A stretch of 64,000 bases of DNA from Thermoflexus sp. (lineage in GTDB: Bacteria; Chloroflexota; Anaerolineae; Aggregatilineales; Aggregatilineaceae), in the NCBI GenBank assembly GCA_020724465.1, contig DYGX01000011.1:101262-165261 (forward strand). The letters are read 5' to 3'. The notes under the pieces were generated by a model. It did not search any database. It had not been told where the DNA came from and was given only the letters and a program-made list of their open reading frames with translations. Made by a program: the position numbers and the translations under genes. Of this stretch, positions 1-7,503 are shown one piece after another. Each line of letters starts with the position of its first letter. Within the stretch, counting starts at the first letter, position 1.

Positions 1-913
1 TGACGCTCGTGCCGCCGATGAAGACGGCCGCAATGACATCCAACTCGTAGCCCGAGGCCGCCGTGGGAGCCGCAACACCCAGGCGCGCCGTCATCAGCGT
101 GCCGCCGATGCCTGCCATCAGGCCAGACAGCATAAACGCCATCAGCTTGACGCGCCGCGTGTTGATGCCGGACAACTGCGCCGCCTGTTCGTTGCCGCCC
201 ACCGCATATATCCGATAGCCCCACACCGTCCGCGTCAGGAAGATGGTCATCACCACGGCGAGCACGATCATCACAATGAACGGTATTGGAATGTCTACAC
301 CGAGGGCCGTGACGTTGTTCTGCCCGATCTTCAAGAATTCGTTGTTCAACTTTTGAAACGGCCAGCCGCTCGACCAGCCATAGCAGATGCCGCGGGCGAT
401 GCTCATCGTGCCCAGCGTGGCAATGAAGGCCGGTAGATTCGCCCGTGATACCAGCAGGCCGTTAACCGTCCCGACAAGCAGCCCCATCAGCGGACCGGCA
501 ATCAGCGCCAGAGGGACGTATTCGTCTGGTCCCATCTGCTGCAGCCGCCCGCTGATCGTCTTCTCGATCATCCACGGCGACGGTTGGCCCTCGATATTGC
601 CGCTAATCAGGTAGGCGGCAGCCAGTCCGGACAGGGCCATAGTCGATCCGGCTGACAGGTCGATGCCGCCGGTGATGATGACCAGCGTTTGTCCGAAGGC
701 AGCGATCGCAATCCACGAGAACGACAGCCAGATGTTGCGCAAGTTCTGCGCGGTGGCGAAGGTGTCCGTCTTCCACGTGAGGTACAGAATCATCGCTACC
801 AGGACGATAAAGACGCCAAGTTCCTGGCCCGAGGCGATCCCGCGCCACCACGCGCGTGACGCGCGGCCAAACGCTTGTCGGCGCGTCAATTCATCGGCTG
901 TTTGCTCGTTCAT
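1..913 (-). CDS. Ribose-type sugar ABC transporter permease (RbsC family), cut by left window edge
   Basis: This is the membrane channel subunit of a monosaccharide importer. I translated it by hand from the complement; about 304 residues are visible and the C-terminus lies beyond position 1. The ATG at 913 overlaps the TGA of the upstream ATPase (ATGA). The family signature GGIDLSAGS follows the second hydrophobic segment (about residues 82-90), and the visible end reads VIAAVFIGGTSV, the conserved BPD_transp_2 motif. Several hydrophobic segments are evident (for example EQTLG-type helix near residue 30, ALIAGPLMGLLVGTVNGLLV, FIVMIVLAVVMTIFL). It is the third gene of a minus-strand operon behind the binding protein and ATPase. 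The substrate cannot be read from sequence; ribose, xylose or a related sugar is likely. Confidence 0.9.
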   Translation of the reverse strand, partial: MNEQTADELTRRQAFGRASRAWWRGIASGQELGVFIVLVAMILYLTWKTDTFATAQNLRNIWLSFSWIAIAAFGQTLVIITGGIDLSAGSTMALSGLAAAYLISGNIEGQPSPWMIEKTISGRLQQMGPDEYVPLALIAGPLMGLLVGTVNGLLVSRANLPAFIATLGTMSIARGICYGWSSGWPFQKLNNEFLKIGQNNVTALGVDIPIPFIVMIVLAVVMTIFLTRTVWGYRIYAVGGNEQAAQLSGINTRRVKLMAFMLSGLMAGIGGTLMTARLGVAAPTAASGYELDVIAAVFIGGTSV

Positions 914-2460
914 GCTGCGTGTCCTTCTGTGACCAGTTTCGTGTTTGTCAAATGGGTCTGTCCGCTGGCGTACGCCATGATGCGCTCTTGGGTTGCTTCT
1001 TCACGATTCAGAATAGCTGCGATCCGGCCTTCGTGCATGACGACAATCCGGTCGCTCATCGCCAGAATCTCTGGCATCTCAGACGAGATCATGATGATGC
1101 CGATGCCCTGCTTGGCAAGCTCGACCATAAGCTGGTGAATCTCGGCTTTGGCCCCAACGTCGATGCCGCGCGTCGGCTCATCGAGAATCAAGACTTTGGG
1201 ATTGACCATCAGCCACTTGGCGAGCACAACTTTCTGCTGGTTGCCGCCGGAGAGATTCTTGACGGTCTGCTCCATGCCGGGCGTGCGCACCCGCAGGCGG
1301 TTGACGTACTCACCTGCCGCGCGGCGCGCCAGCGCCCGCCGGACCCACCCGTACCGGCTGAACCGCTTGAGCATCGGCATAATCATGTTGAACAACACCG
1401 TGTTCTCCAGGATGAGCCCCTGGTTGGCGCGATCTTCCGGCACCAGACCGATTCCGTACAGCATGGCATCTTCGGGCGAATGGATCTCGATCTCATGGCC
1501 ATCCAGCCAGATGTACCCGTGATCCTTACGGTCGGCTCCGAAGATCAGGCGCATCGTCTCGGTGCGTCCGGCGCCGATCAACCCGGCGAAGCCCAGGATC
1601 TCGCCGCGTTTGAGGTCAAACGTCACGTCTTCGACCACACCCCGCCGCGTCAGTCCCTGCACGGCCAGCACCGGCTCTGTGATGGGCACCGTTTCTTTGA
1701 GGAACAGATCGTCGATGTTGCGCCCGACCATCAGGCGAATGATCTGCTCGGCATCGGCTTCTGCGGTCTTCAGCGTGCCGACGCGCTCGCCATCGCGCAG
1801 GACGATGATCCGGTCGCTGATCTCCAGCACCTCTTCCAGGCGGTGCGTGATGAAAATAATCGCCAGGCCGCGCTCCCTGAGATCACGGATAATGTCGAAC
1901 AGAGACTTGGTTTCGTCCGCCCCCAGCGCCGAGGTCGGCTCGTCCATGATAATCACCTGTGCTTCAATGGCCAGCGCCTTGGCGATCTCGACCTGCTGGC
2001 GCTCGGCGACAGACAGCTCTCCGACCAGGGCGGCAGGGTCGATCCGCGCGCGCACGCGCTGAAGCAGCTCTGCCGCGTCGCGCTCCATTTTGCGCCGGTT
2101 CACCAGTTTGAACGGCTTAAGCAGGCCGCCATACCGCGGCTCGCGACCCATGAAAATATTGGCAGCCGCCGTCTGGTTGAGCGTGAGCGTGAATTCCTGG
2201 TAAATGGTCGAGATGCCGAGTTCCTGCGAGTGCGCAGGGTTGCGGGGCCGGATCTCCTGGCCGTTGAGGTAAATGTGCCCGCTGTCTTTCTGATAGGCGC
2301 CGGCCAGGATCTTCATCAGTGTCGATTTGCCAGCGCCGTTTTCGCCCAACAGCGCGACCACTTCCCCACGATAGACTTCAAAGTCCACATTCTTGAGCGC
2401 CTGAACACCGGGGAAGGATTTCGACACCCCTTCGACGCGGAGGATGGGTTCCTGATTCAA
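910..2460 (-). CDS. Sugar ABC transporter ATP-binding protein, duplicated ATPase (RbsA/MglA/XylG type)
   Basis: This subunit powers the sugar importer encoded with the neighbouring permease and binding protein. The 516 residues contain two ABC domains, as usual for the family. Domain 1 has Walker A GENGAGKST at residues 39-47, the degenerate signature LSVAERQQVEIAKAL, Walker B VIIMDEPTSAL and an H-loop ITHR. Domain 2 has a degenerate P-loop (GLIGAGRTE), the canonical signature LSGGNQQKVVLAKWL and LILDEPTRGIDVGAK. Such asymmetry is normal for RbsA-like proteins. The stop overlaps the start of the permease by four bases, indicating translational coupling. The long open frame on the other strand here is a GC shadow. 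Confidence 0.95.
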   Translation of the reverse strand: MNQEPILRVEGVSKSFPGVQALKNVDFEVYRGEVVALLGENGAGKSTLMKILAGAYQKDSGHIYLNGQEIRPRNPAHSQELGISTIYQEFTLTLNQTAAANIFMGREPRYGGLLKPFKLVNRRKMERDAAELLQRVRARIDPAALVGELSVAERQQVEIAKALAIEAQVIIMDEPTSALGADETKSLFDIIRDLRERGLAIIFITHRLEEVLEISDRIIVLRDGERVGTLKTAEADAEQIIRLMVGRNIDDLFLKETVPITEPVLAVQGLTRRGVVEDVTFDLKRGEILGFAGLIGAGRTETMRLIFGADRKDHGYIWLDGHEIEIHSPEDAMLYGIGLVPEDRANQGLILENTVLFNMIMPMLKRFSRYGWVRRALARRAAGEYVNRLRVRTPGMEQTVKNLSGGNQQKVVLAKWLMVNPKVLILDEPTRGIDVGAKAEIHQLMVELAKQGIGIIMISSEMPEILAMSDRIVVMHEGRIAAILNREEATQERIMAYASGQTHLTNTKLVTEGHAA

Positions 2461-2552
2461 GGTGTGCCTTCCTAAATTCTTTCCATACGAACTTCCCTGC
2501 GGTGGGAACTATACTCCCACCGCAGGGATAAAGCGAACTGGCCAGGGGCAAA

Positions 2553-4523
2553 TTACTCGCCAGGGAATGGCGGCGGCAGAGGCTTGGTGAAGTCGCTGGT
2601 CGCCCAGGCTTCGGCCATCGCGTCCACGTTGTGGATGGTCACGATGTCCATGCCGCTGTCGGTCCAGTCCGGATAGGGGTAGAGGTTGGTCACATGGTTG
2701 AGCGCCATGAAGACCGTGTCATAGCCCCAGCCCCAGTACTTCTGGCCGACGAGACCGTGCAGCAGCCCATCCTGCACCCACTCCAGCTCGACCGGCAGGG
2801 TGTCGAACGCGACCGCCTTCATGCCCCGGTTGAGGACAGCATCCTCGAACTGCGGCATGGCACCGCGTCCGGCGAAGACCGGCCACAGCCCGACGAAGAA
2901 CCAGCCGTCCAGGTCGGGGTTGGCGAGCATGGTCTCTTCGACAACCTGGACACCCAGGTTGATGTCGTCGTTGCACGCCACCGTCGCTACGATCTCGATG
3001 CCAGGATACTGCGCGACATAGTCCCGGAAGCCACGCATGCGCTCTTCGAGGTTGAACGCACCCGGCACGCCGGTCAGCATGGCAACCTTACCTTCTTCAC
3101 CCATGGCGCGGACGAGCAGTTCACCCGCGGCCCAACCACCGGTGTAGTTATCGACGCCGAGGTAGGTGAAGCGACCGGAGTCGGGGGAGTCGGAGTCCCA
3201 GGTCATGACCGGGATGCCGGCGGCGATCGCGGCGTTGATCGGGTCGACGCAGCCGTCAGGGTCGTTGCAGCTCACGCCGATGGCGTCCACACCCTGCGAG
3301 ATGGCGTCCTCGATGACGCGCGCCTGCTCGGCCATGTCCGAGTTGACCGACCCCATGTACAGACACTCGACGGTCCGGCCCGTCTGCGCGCTGAGTTCAG
3401 CCGCGGCGGCCATGCAGCCGTCACGTCCCAGCTCGAAGACCGGGTTGTTGAGCGCCTTCGGAATCCAGGCAATAGTAAACTTGCCATCTTCGGGCGGATA
3501 GGCGGGTGGCAGAGGCTTGGTGAAGTCGCTGGTCGCCCAGGCTTCGGCCATCGCGTCCACATTGTTGATGGTCACGATGTCCATGCCGCTGTCGGTCCAG
3601 TCCGGGAACTGCTTGCCGTTCACGACATAGTCGTACAGCATGAAGACCGTGTCGTAGCCCCAGCCCCAGTACTTCTGGCCGACGAGACCGTGCAGCAGCC
3701 CATCCTGCACCCACTCCAGCTCGACCGGCAGGGTGTCGAACGCGACCGCCTTCATGCCCCGGTTGAGGACAGCATCCTCGAACTGCGGCATGGCACCGCG
3801 TCCGGCGAAGACCGGCCACAGCCCGACGAAGAACCAGCCGTCCAGGTCGGGGTTGGCGAGCATGGTCTCTTCGACAACCTGGACACCCAGGTTGATGTCG
3901 TCGTTGCACGCCACCGTCGCTACGATCTCGATGCCAGGATACTGCGCGACATAGTCCCGGAAGCCACGCATGCGCTCTTCGAGGTTGAACGCACCCGGCA
4001 CGCCGGTCAGCATGGCAACCTTACCTTCTTCACCCATGGCGCGGACGAGCAGTTCACCCGCGGCCCAACCACCGGTGTAGTTATCGACGCCGAGGTAGGT
4101 GAAGCGACCGGAGTCGGGGGAGTCGGAGTCCCAGGTCATGACCGGGATGCCGGCGGCGATCGCGGCGTTGATCGGGTCGACGCAGCCGTCAGGGTCGTTG
4201 CAGCTCACGCCGATGGCGTCCACACCCTGCGAGATGGCGTCCTCGATGACGCGCGCCTGCTCGGCCATGTCCGAGTTGACCGACCCCATGTACAGACACT
4301 CGACGGTCCGGCCCGTCTGCGCGCTGAGTTCAGCCGCGGCGGCCATGCAGCCGTCACGTCCCAGCTCGAAGACCGGGTTGTTGAGCGCCTTCGGAATCCA
4401 GGCAATGGTGAATGTGTCGTCCTGCGCCTGAACGGCGGGGACGGACACTCCGCTGCCCGCAAGCGGCGATAGCGTGATCACCGCCAGGGCCAAAGCAGTA
4501 ATTAGACGTAACCCATTCTTCAT
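2553..4523 (-). CDS. Tandem-duplicated periplasmic sugar-binding protein (two RbsB/XylF-type domains in one chain)
   Basis: This is the solute-binding component of the sugar ABC operon. The 656-residue product starts with a signal peptide (about residues 1-34, cleavage after AVQA) and then carries two copies of a periplasmic-binding-protein-like I domain. They start at TFTIAWIPKALNNPVF (about 37) and KFTIAWIPKALNNPVF (about 348), 311 residues apart. The copies look identical at protein level for about 270 residues. They differ mainly in a short segment near each C-terminus (LYDYVVNGKQF versus ALNHVTNLYPY before PDWTDSG) and in the tail. A normal family member is a single domain of about 320-350 residues, so this is twice the expected length. 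The second copy lacks a signal peptide. It could be a genuine recent duplication or an assembly artefact of two tandem genes. Confidence 0.88.
   Translation of the reverse strand: MKNGLRLITALALAVITLSPLAGSGVSVPAVQAQDDTFTIAWIPKALNNPVFELGRDGCMAAAAELSAQTGRTVECLYMGSVNSDMAEQARVIEDAISQGVDAIGVSCNDPDGCVDPINAAIAAGIPVMTWDSDSPDSGRFTYLGVDNYTGGWAAGELLVRAMGEEGKVAMLTGVPGAFNLEERMRGFRDYVAQYPGIEIVATVACNDDINLGVQVVEETMLANPDLDGWFFVGLWPVFAGRGAMPQFEDAVLNRGMKAVAFDTLPVELEWVQDGLLHGLVGQKYWGWGYDTVFMLYDYVVNGKQFPDWTDSGMDIVTINNVDAMAEAWATSDFTKPLPPAYPPEDGKFTIAWIPKALNNPVFELGRDGCMAAAAELSAQTGRTVECLYMGSVNSDMAEQARVIEDAISQGVDAIGVSCNDPDGCVDPINAAIAAGIPVMTWDSDSPDSGRFTYLGVDNYTGGWAAGELLVRAMGEEGKVAMLTGVPGAFNLEERMRGFRDYVAQYPGIEIVATVACNDDINLGVQVVEETMLANPDLDGWFFVGLWPVFAGRGAMPQFEDAVLNRGMKAVAFDTLPVELEWVQDGLLHGLVGQKYWGWGYDTVFMALNHVTNLYPYPDWTDSGMDIVTIHNVDAMAEAWATSDFTKPLPPPFPGE
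2581..3470. repeat. Direct repeat copy A (C-terminal binding domain)
   Basis: This block is repeated 933 bases to the right at 3514-4403. From about 2707 onward the two copies match almost base for base; I saw only isolated differences (for example tcatagcc versus tcgtagcc). The stretch around 2630-2705 diverges. The 933-base offset is exactly 311 codons, so the frame is kept. Confidence 0.93.
3514..4403. repeat. Direct repeat copy B (N-terminal binding domain)
   Basis: Partner of the block at 2581-3470 with a constant offset of 933 bases. Synonymous sites are also conserved, which points to a very recent duplication or gene conversion rather than an old domain duplication. Confidence 0.93.
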
Positions 4524-4682
4524 GCTGAGAGGTCCTCCTTAAATAAAAGACACACCGGGAGCGCAGTGACCCCCATCGAAACGATTGAGGCGAATAACCC
4601 CCTGATCCCGGCGCATCAGTACAAGAGTCCGTTTGTGGACAGCGAGGTGCGCTGCCACAGCGGTTCCCGCACTGCAACCGGG

Positions 4683-4707
4683 ATTTTGTTAATTAATGCA
4701 ACAAAAT
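4683..4707. promoter_or_regulatory. ROK/XylR-type operator, perfect inverted repeat
   Basis: Two perfect 8-base arms, ATTTTGTT at 4683-4690 and AACAAAAT at 4700-4707, are separated by 9 bases. The TTTGTT...AACAAA pattern resembles known operators of XylR-like ROK repressors. It sits between the divergent ABC operon and the ROK regulator and overlaps the putative -10 of the ABC promoter. Confidence 0.7.
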
Positions 4708-4721
4708 TAACCGTTTGTCAA
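4692..4721 (-). promoter_or_regulatory. Candidate sigma70 promoter of the sugar ABC operon
   Basis: On the minus strand a perfect TTGACA (4721 to 4716) is followed after 18 bases by ATTAAT (4697 to 4692). It lies upstream of the binding-protein gene, and its -10 region falls inside the inverted repeat at 4683-4707, as expected for a repressed promoter. Confidence 0.5.
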
Positions 4722-4774
4722 GTAGGCTGTGCAGGCGCTGTTAGGTGATCCATAACTCCCTTTACCGGGGTTGC

Positions 4775-4803
4775 TTGACAGCGCGATCGCCTGAGCCTAT
4801 ATT
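4775..4803 (+). promoter_or_regulatory. Sigma70-like promoter of the ROK regulator
   Basis: TTGACA at 4775-4780, a 17-base spacer and TATATT at 4798-4803 make a near-consensus promoter about 30 bases ahead of the regulator start. Confidence 0.75.
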
Positions 4804-4825
4804 TTGTTTTGAGTCTATACGAAAT
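4801..4825. promoter_or_regulatory. Second, imperfect ROK operator over the regulator promoter
   Basis: The arm ATTTTGTT (4801-4808) is repeated exactly, again with a 9-base spacer, followed by TACGAAAT (4818-4825), which matches 6 of 8 bases of the partner arm at 4700-4707. It overlaps the -10 and the likely transcription start, suggesting autoregulation. Confidence 0.55.
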
Positions 4826-4836
4826 GGATAAGGGTG

Positions 4837-6057
4837 ATGCCGCCGGTTCGCGCCGATCAAAATCTGGTTAAGCAACTGAACTGCGCATTGATCCTCGATC
4901 AACTGCTCGCCAGCTCGCCGCTGTCGCGCGCCAACCTGGCGGAGCAGACCGGGCTGACACGCAGCACCGTTTCATCACTGGTCGGCGAACTGATCGAGCA
5001 GGGGTTGATCCGGGAAGTCGGCCTCGAATCGGCTGGCTCGCGCGGCCGCCCCGGAATTCTGCTGGAACTGAACCCATATGGGGGATCGATTGTCGGCATC
5101 GAGATCAACGTCGGCTATGTGACCGTTATCCTCACCGACTTCACCGCGCGGACCTTGTGGCGGCGGCATGTGCAGATCCCCGAGACGACGGACCGCGCGG
5201 AGATGCTGGCGCTGGCTGAGGGCCTGATCGGCGAGGCGATCCGGGCCGGGGCCGCCAATAACCTCAGGTTGCTTGGGATTGGGCTTGGCGTGCCGGGGCT
5301 GGTCGATATCGGGCAGGGCGTGCTGCGCTATGCGCCAAACCTCGGCTGGCGCGATGTGAACTTCCGCGAGCAGTGGGGGAACAAATTTGGTGTGCCGCTG
5401 TATATCGAAAACGATGGCAATGCGGCGGCACTTGGGGAGCACTATTTCGGGGTGGCGAAAGGCCACCAGCATTTTGTCTTTCTGGGGACGGGGGTTGGCC
5501 TGGCCGGTGGACTGATGCTCAACGGCGAGGTCTATCGCGGCGTGGGAGGATACGCCGGCGAAGTCGGCCACATGATCGTCGAGTCGGGCGGGGACCTGTG
5601 CAGTTGCGGTCGGCGCGGTTGCTGGGAAACACTGGTCGGGCCGCGCGCCGTCATCCGTGGGATCGCGCAGGCGTTGGAGCGCGGCGCGCCGTCTCGCATC
5701 CCCGAGCTGGTCGGTGGCGACACCCGGCGGATCACGATGGATGTGGTCGTGAGTGCGGCCAACCAGGGCGACCAGCTCGCCCTGGACACTCTCTCAGATA
5801 TCGCGTTGTACCTGGGCGCGGGCATCGCGAACCTGATCAACCTGTTCAATCCGGAGATGATCGTCCTGGGCGGCACGCTGATCGCCGCGGGCGACTATCT
5901 GCTGCGACCTATCAGTAAGATCATCGCGGCAGAAGCTCTGCCCGAACCGACGCGGATGGTCGCGCTGGCGCTGTCGGCGTTGGGGACGGACGCCTGCGTC
6001 AAGGGCGCCGTGGCGCTGGTTATCGATGGCATTGTTCGCGAGCCGGTCTTCTGTTAG
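4837..6057 (+). CDS. ROK-family transcriptional regulator (XylR/NagC type)
   Basis: A sugar-responsive repressor, probably of the divergent ABC operon. The N-terminal winged helix-turn-helix (about residues 10-60) includes SRANLAEQTGLTRSTVSSLVGEL. The ROK sugar-kinase-like domain follows, with GLGVPGLVD, ENDGNAAALGEHYFG, GTGVGLAGG and the ROK zinc motif GHMIVESGGDLCSCGRRGCWE, whose cysteines and histidine are all present. Length (about 406 residues) is typical for XylR-like ROK proteins. GTG at 4834 directly precedes the ATG at 4837; I prefer ATG, although neither has a well-spaced ribosome site. Two operator-like inverted repeats with identical arms lie upstream, one at each of the divergent promoters. 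Confidence 0.92.
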   Translation: MPPVRADQNLVKQLNCALILDQLLASSPLSRANLAEQTGLTRSTVSSLVGELIEQGLIREVGLESAGSRGRPGILLELNPYGGSIVGIEINVGYVTVILTDFTARTLWRRHVQIPETTDRAEMLALAEGLIGEAIRAGAANNLRLLGIGLGVPGLVDIGQGVLRYAPNLGWRDVNFREQWGNKFGVPLYIENDGNAAALGEHYFGVAKGHQHFVFLGTGVGLAGGLMLNGEVYRGVGGYAGEVGHMIVESGGDLCSCGRRGCWETLVGPRAVIRGIAQALERGAPSRIPELVGGDTRRITMDVVVSAANQGDQLALDTLSDIALYLGAGIANLINLFNPEMIVLGGTLIAAGDYLLRPISKIIAAEALPEPTRMVALALSALGTDACVKGAVALVIDGIVREPVFC

Positions 6058-6064
6058 ACTGAGG

Positions 6065-6090
6065 GGGCGGCGGGCCGACGGACGCCGCCC
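6065..6090 (+). other. Stable hairpin without U-tract
   Basis: GGGCGGCG (6065-6072) and CGCCGCCC (6083-6090) form a perfect 8-bp stem with a 10-base loop between the ROK gene and the response regulator. No run of T follows, so termination is uncertain. Confidence 0.4.
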
Positions 6091-6126
6091 GATCGTCCAC
6101 CGGCAAGTTTGAGGATGTAGGATCCG

Positions 6127-6498
6127 ATGGGCACGATTCTATTGGTCGAAGATAACCAGAACACGGCCGACTTCATCATTCGCATCCTCGAATCCGAAGG
6201 GCACACCGTGCTCCACGCGACGCGCGGCCTGGAAGGGGCACGCTGGGCGCGGGCGGCCCATATCGATCTGGTGCTGATGGACATCGACCTTCCAGATGTC
6301 AACGGGCGCAGCGTCGTGCTCAGCCTGCGCCGCCAGAAGTCCGCCAGCGCCCTGCCGATCATCGCCGTGACCGTGCAGGCCGACGAGGAGTCGGTTCGGC
6401 TGGCGGAAGGTTTCGGCTGCAACGCCTTTCTGGCCAAGCCATTTCTGCCCGAAGAGCTGATCGGGCTGGTCAATCATTTTCTGAAGCCCGCCGACTGA
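6127..6498 (+). CDS. Single-domain response regulator (CheY/DivK-like receiver)
   Basis: This 123-residue protein is a lone receiver domain with no output domain. Acidic residues E8 and D9, the phosphoacceptor D52 (VLMDIDLPDVNG), a T at the switch position (AVTVQA) and K104 (FLAKPF) are all in place. The polar-differentiation DivK/CheY style MDIDLPDVNG suggests a role relaying phosphate between kinases rather than controlling transcription. No histidine kinase is adjacent; the nearest ones in the window are at 18.4-20.3 and 24.2-27.5 kb. A short hairpin follows the gene. Confidence 0.9.
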   Translation: MGTILLVEDNQNTADFIIRILESEGHTVLHATRGLEGARWARAAHIDLVLMDIDLPDVNGRSVVLSLRRQKSASALPIIAVTVQADEESVRLAEGFGCNAFLAKPFLPEELIGLVNHFLKPAD

Positions 6499-6505
6499 TC
6501 TGGGT

Positions 6506-6529
6506 GGGACGCCGCGAGCGTCCCCGTTT
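6506..6529 (+). terminator. Possible intrinsic terminator after the receiver gene
   Basis: GGGACGC (6506-6512) pairs with GCGTCCC (6518-6524) around a 5-base loop, followed by CGTTTC. The U-tract is short, so this is a weak call. The rest of the gap to 6755 holds only AT-richer, promoter-like sequence (TTTACA at 6623-6628) with no gene. Confidence 0.45.
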
Positions 6530-6755
6530 CGTCTCCCTCTCGCATTGCCCCCGTGCCCAACCGCAGCCAGTGTTTGTGGCCTGATCGGGCAGGAACCGGG
6601 AGCGGTACGCCTGTTCGCGCTGTTTACAAATATCGCCTGTTCTGATGATATATGGCCCCCGCGCGCGCGGCTGACTTGGCATATACTCCGTTCACACATT
6701 CTCCGCGAGTGGGGCGTGCTTTCGACGCGCCGTTGGCCTATCCCTGGAGTGTTCT

Positions 6756-7487
6756 GTGACCGCATCCCGTTCTTCCCTGACCGATCACGCTGATTGGGCG
6801 CCTGTTCTGATGGGCGAAGCACTGCTGTTTGGATTGCTGGGCCGGGTGCTGTACACCAACCCGGCGCGCGAGTGGCTCGAGCCGCTGGCGACCGACGGCC
6901 TGTTTGACGATGTGCCGTTTGCTGGCAGCCAGGACAGCACTCGGCACGGCTTGGCGCTGCTCTCCGGCTGGGCGGCGGCGGTGTCCGAGGCAGGTCTGAG
7001 CGACGAGATGCTCAAGGCGCTCAGGGTCGATTTTGCGCACCTGTTCGTTGGCGAGCGCCGAATGGCCGTCCCGGCGTGGGAGTCGGTCTACTTCAGCCCG
7101 GAGCGCCTCACGTTCCAGGATGAGACGGTGGACGTGCGCCGGTGGTATGAGCGTTTTGGCGTGCAGCCGAGCATGCAGGGCAAAGAACCCGAAGATCACA
7201 TCGCCTTCGAGCTGAGCTTCGTCGCGTATTGCGCCGAGCGCGCTGTCGAGGCGCTGGAAAGCGGCGACGAGGCCGCGTTCGGCGAACTGCTGGCAGCTCA
7301 ACGCGCGTTCCTTGAGCAGCACTTGCTGCGCTGGGGCTGGAAGTGGGCCGAGCTGGCTCACGACCACGCCGCGACGGACTTCTACCGCGGGCTGGCGCTG
7401 CTGGTCAGGGGTGGACTGCTCGAGCTGTCGGACGTGTTTGGCCTGCCCATCCAGTGGGAAACCCGCTTCCCTGGCTTGCTGGCATGA
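6756..7487 (+). CDS. TorD/DmsD-family molybdoenzyme maturation chaperone
   Basis: Cytoplasmic chaperones of this family bind the Tat leader or apo-form of molybdopterin oxidoreductases and help insert the cofactor. The 243-residue product is all-helical in character and contains the family core: DFAHLFVG, then AVPAWESVYFSPERLTFQDE (the P..ES.Y motif), RRWYERFGV, and PEDHIAFELSFVAYC (the E.PDH..EL motif). Start is GTG at 6756 with CTGGAG a few bases upstream. It is followed 16 bases later by a radical SAM gene, forming a two-gene unit. No molybdoenzyme catalytic subunit is in this window, so its client must lie elsewhere. Confidence 0.85.
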   Translation: MTASRSSLTDHADWAPVLMGEALLFGLLGRVLYTNPAREWLEPLATDGLFDDVPFAGSQDSTRHGLALLSGWAAAVSEAGLSDEMLKALRVDFAHLFVGERRMAVPAWESVYFSPERLTFQDETVDVRRWYERFGVQPSMQGKEPEDHIAFELSFVAYCAERAVEALESGDEAAFGELLAAQRAFLEQHLLRWGWKWAELAHDHAATDFYRGLALLVRGGLLELSDVFGLPIQWETRFPGLLA

Positions 7488-7503
7488 ATGAGGAGCGCGG
7501 CCC

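Noticed and set aside
856..2475. 539-residue open frame on the plus strand opposite the ABC ATPase gene
   Set aside because: It is antisense to a gene with two complete ABC domains; its translation has no recognisable motif and is typical of GC-rich antisense frames.
2631..4472. 613-residue plus-strand frame opposite the tandem binding protein
   Set aside because: It repeats only because the underlying DNA is duplicated; the opposite strand encodes a clear family protein with a signal peptide.
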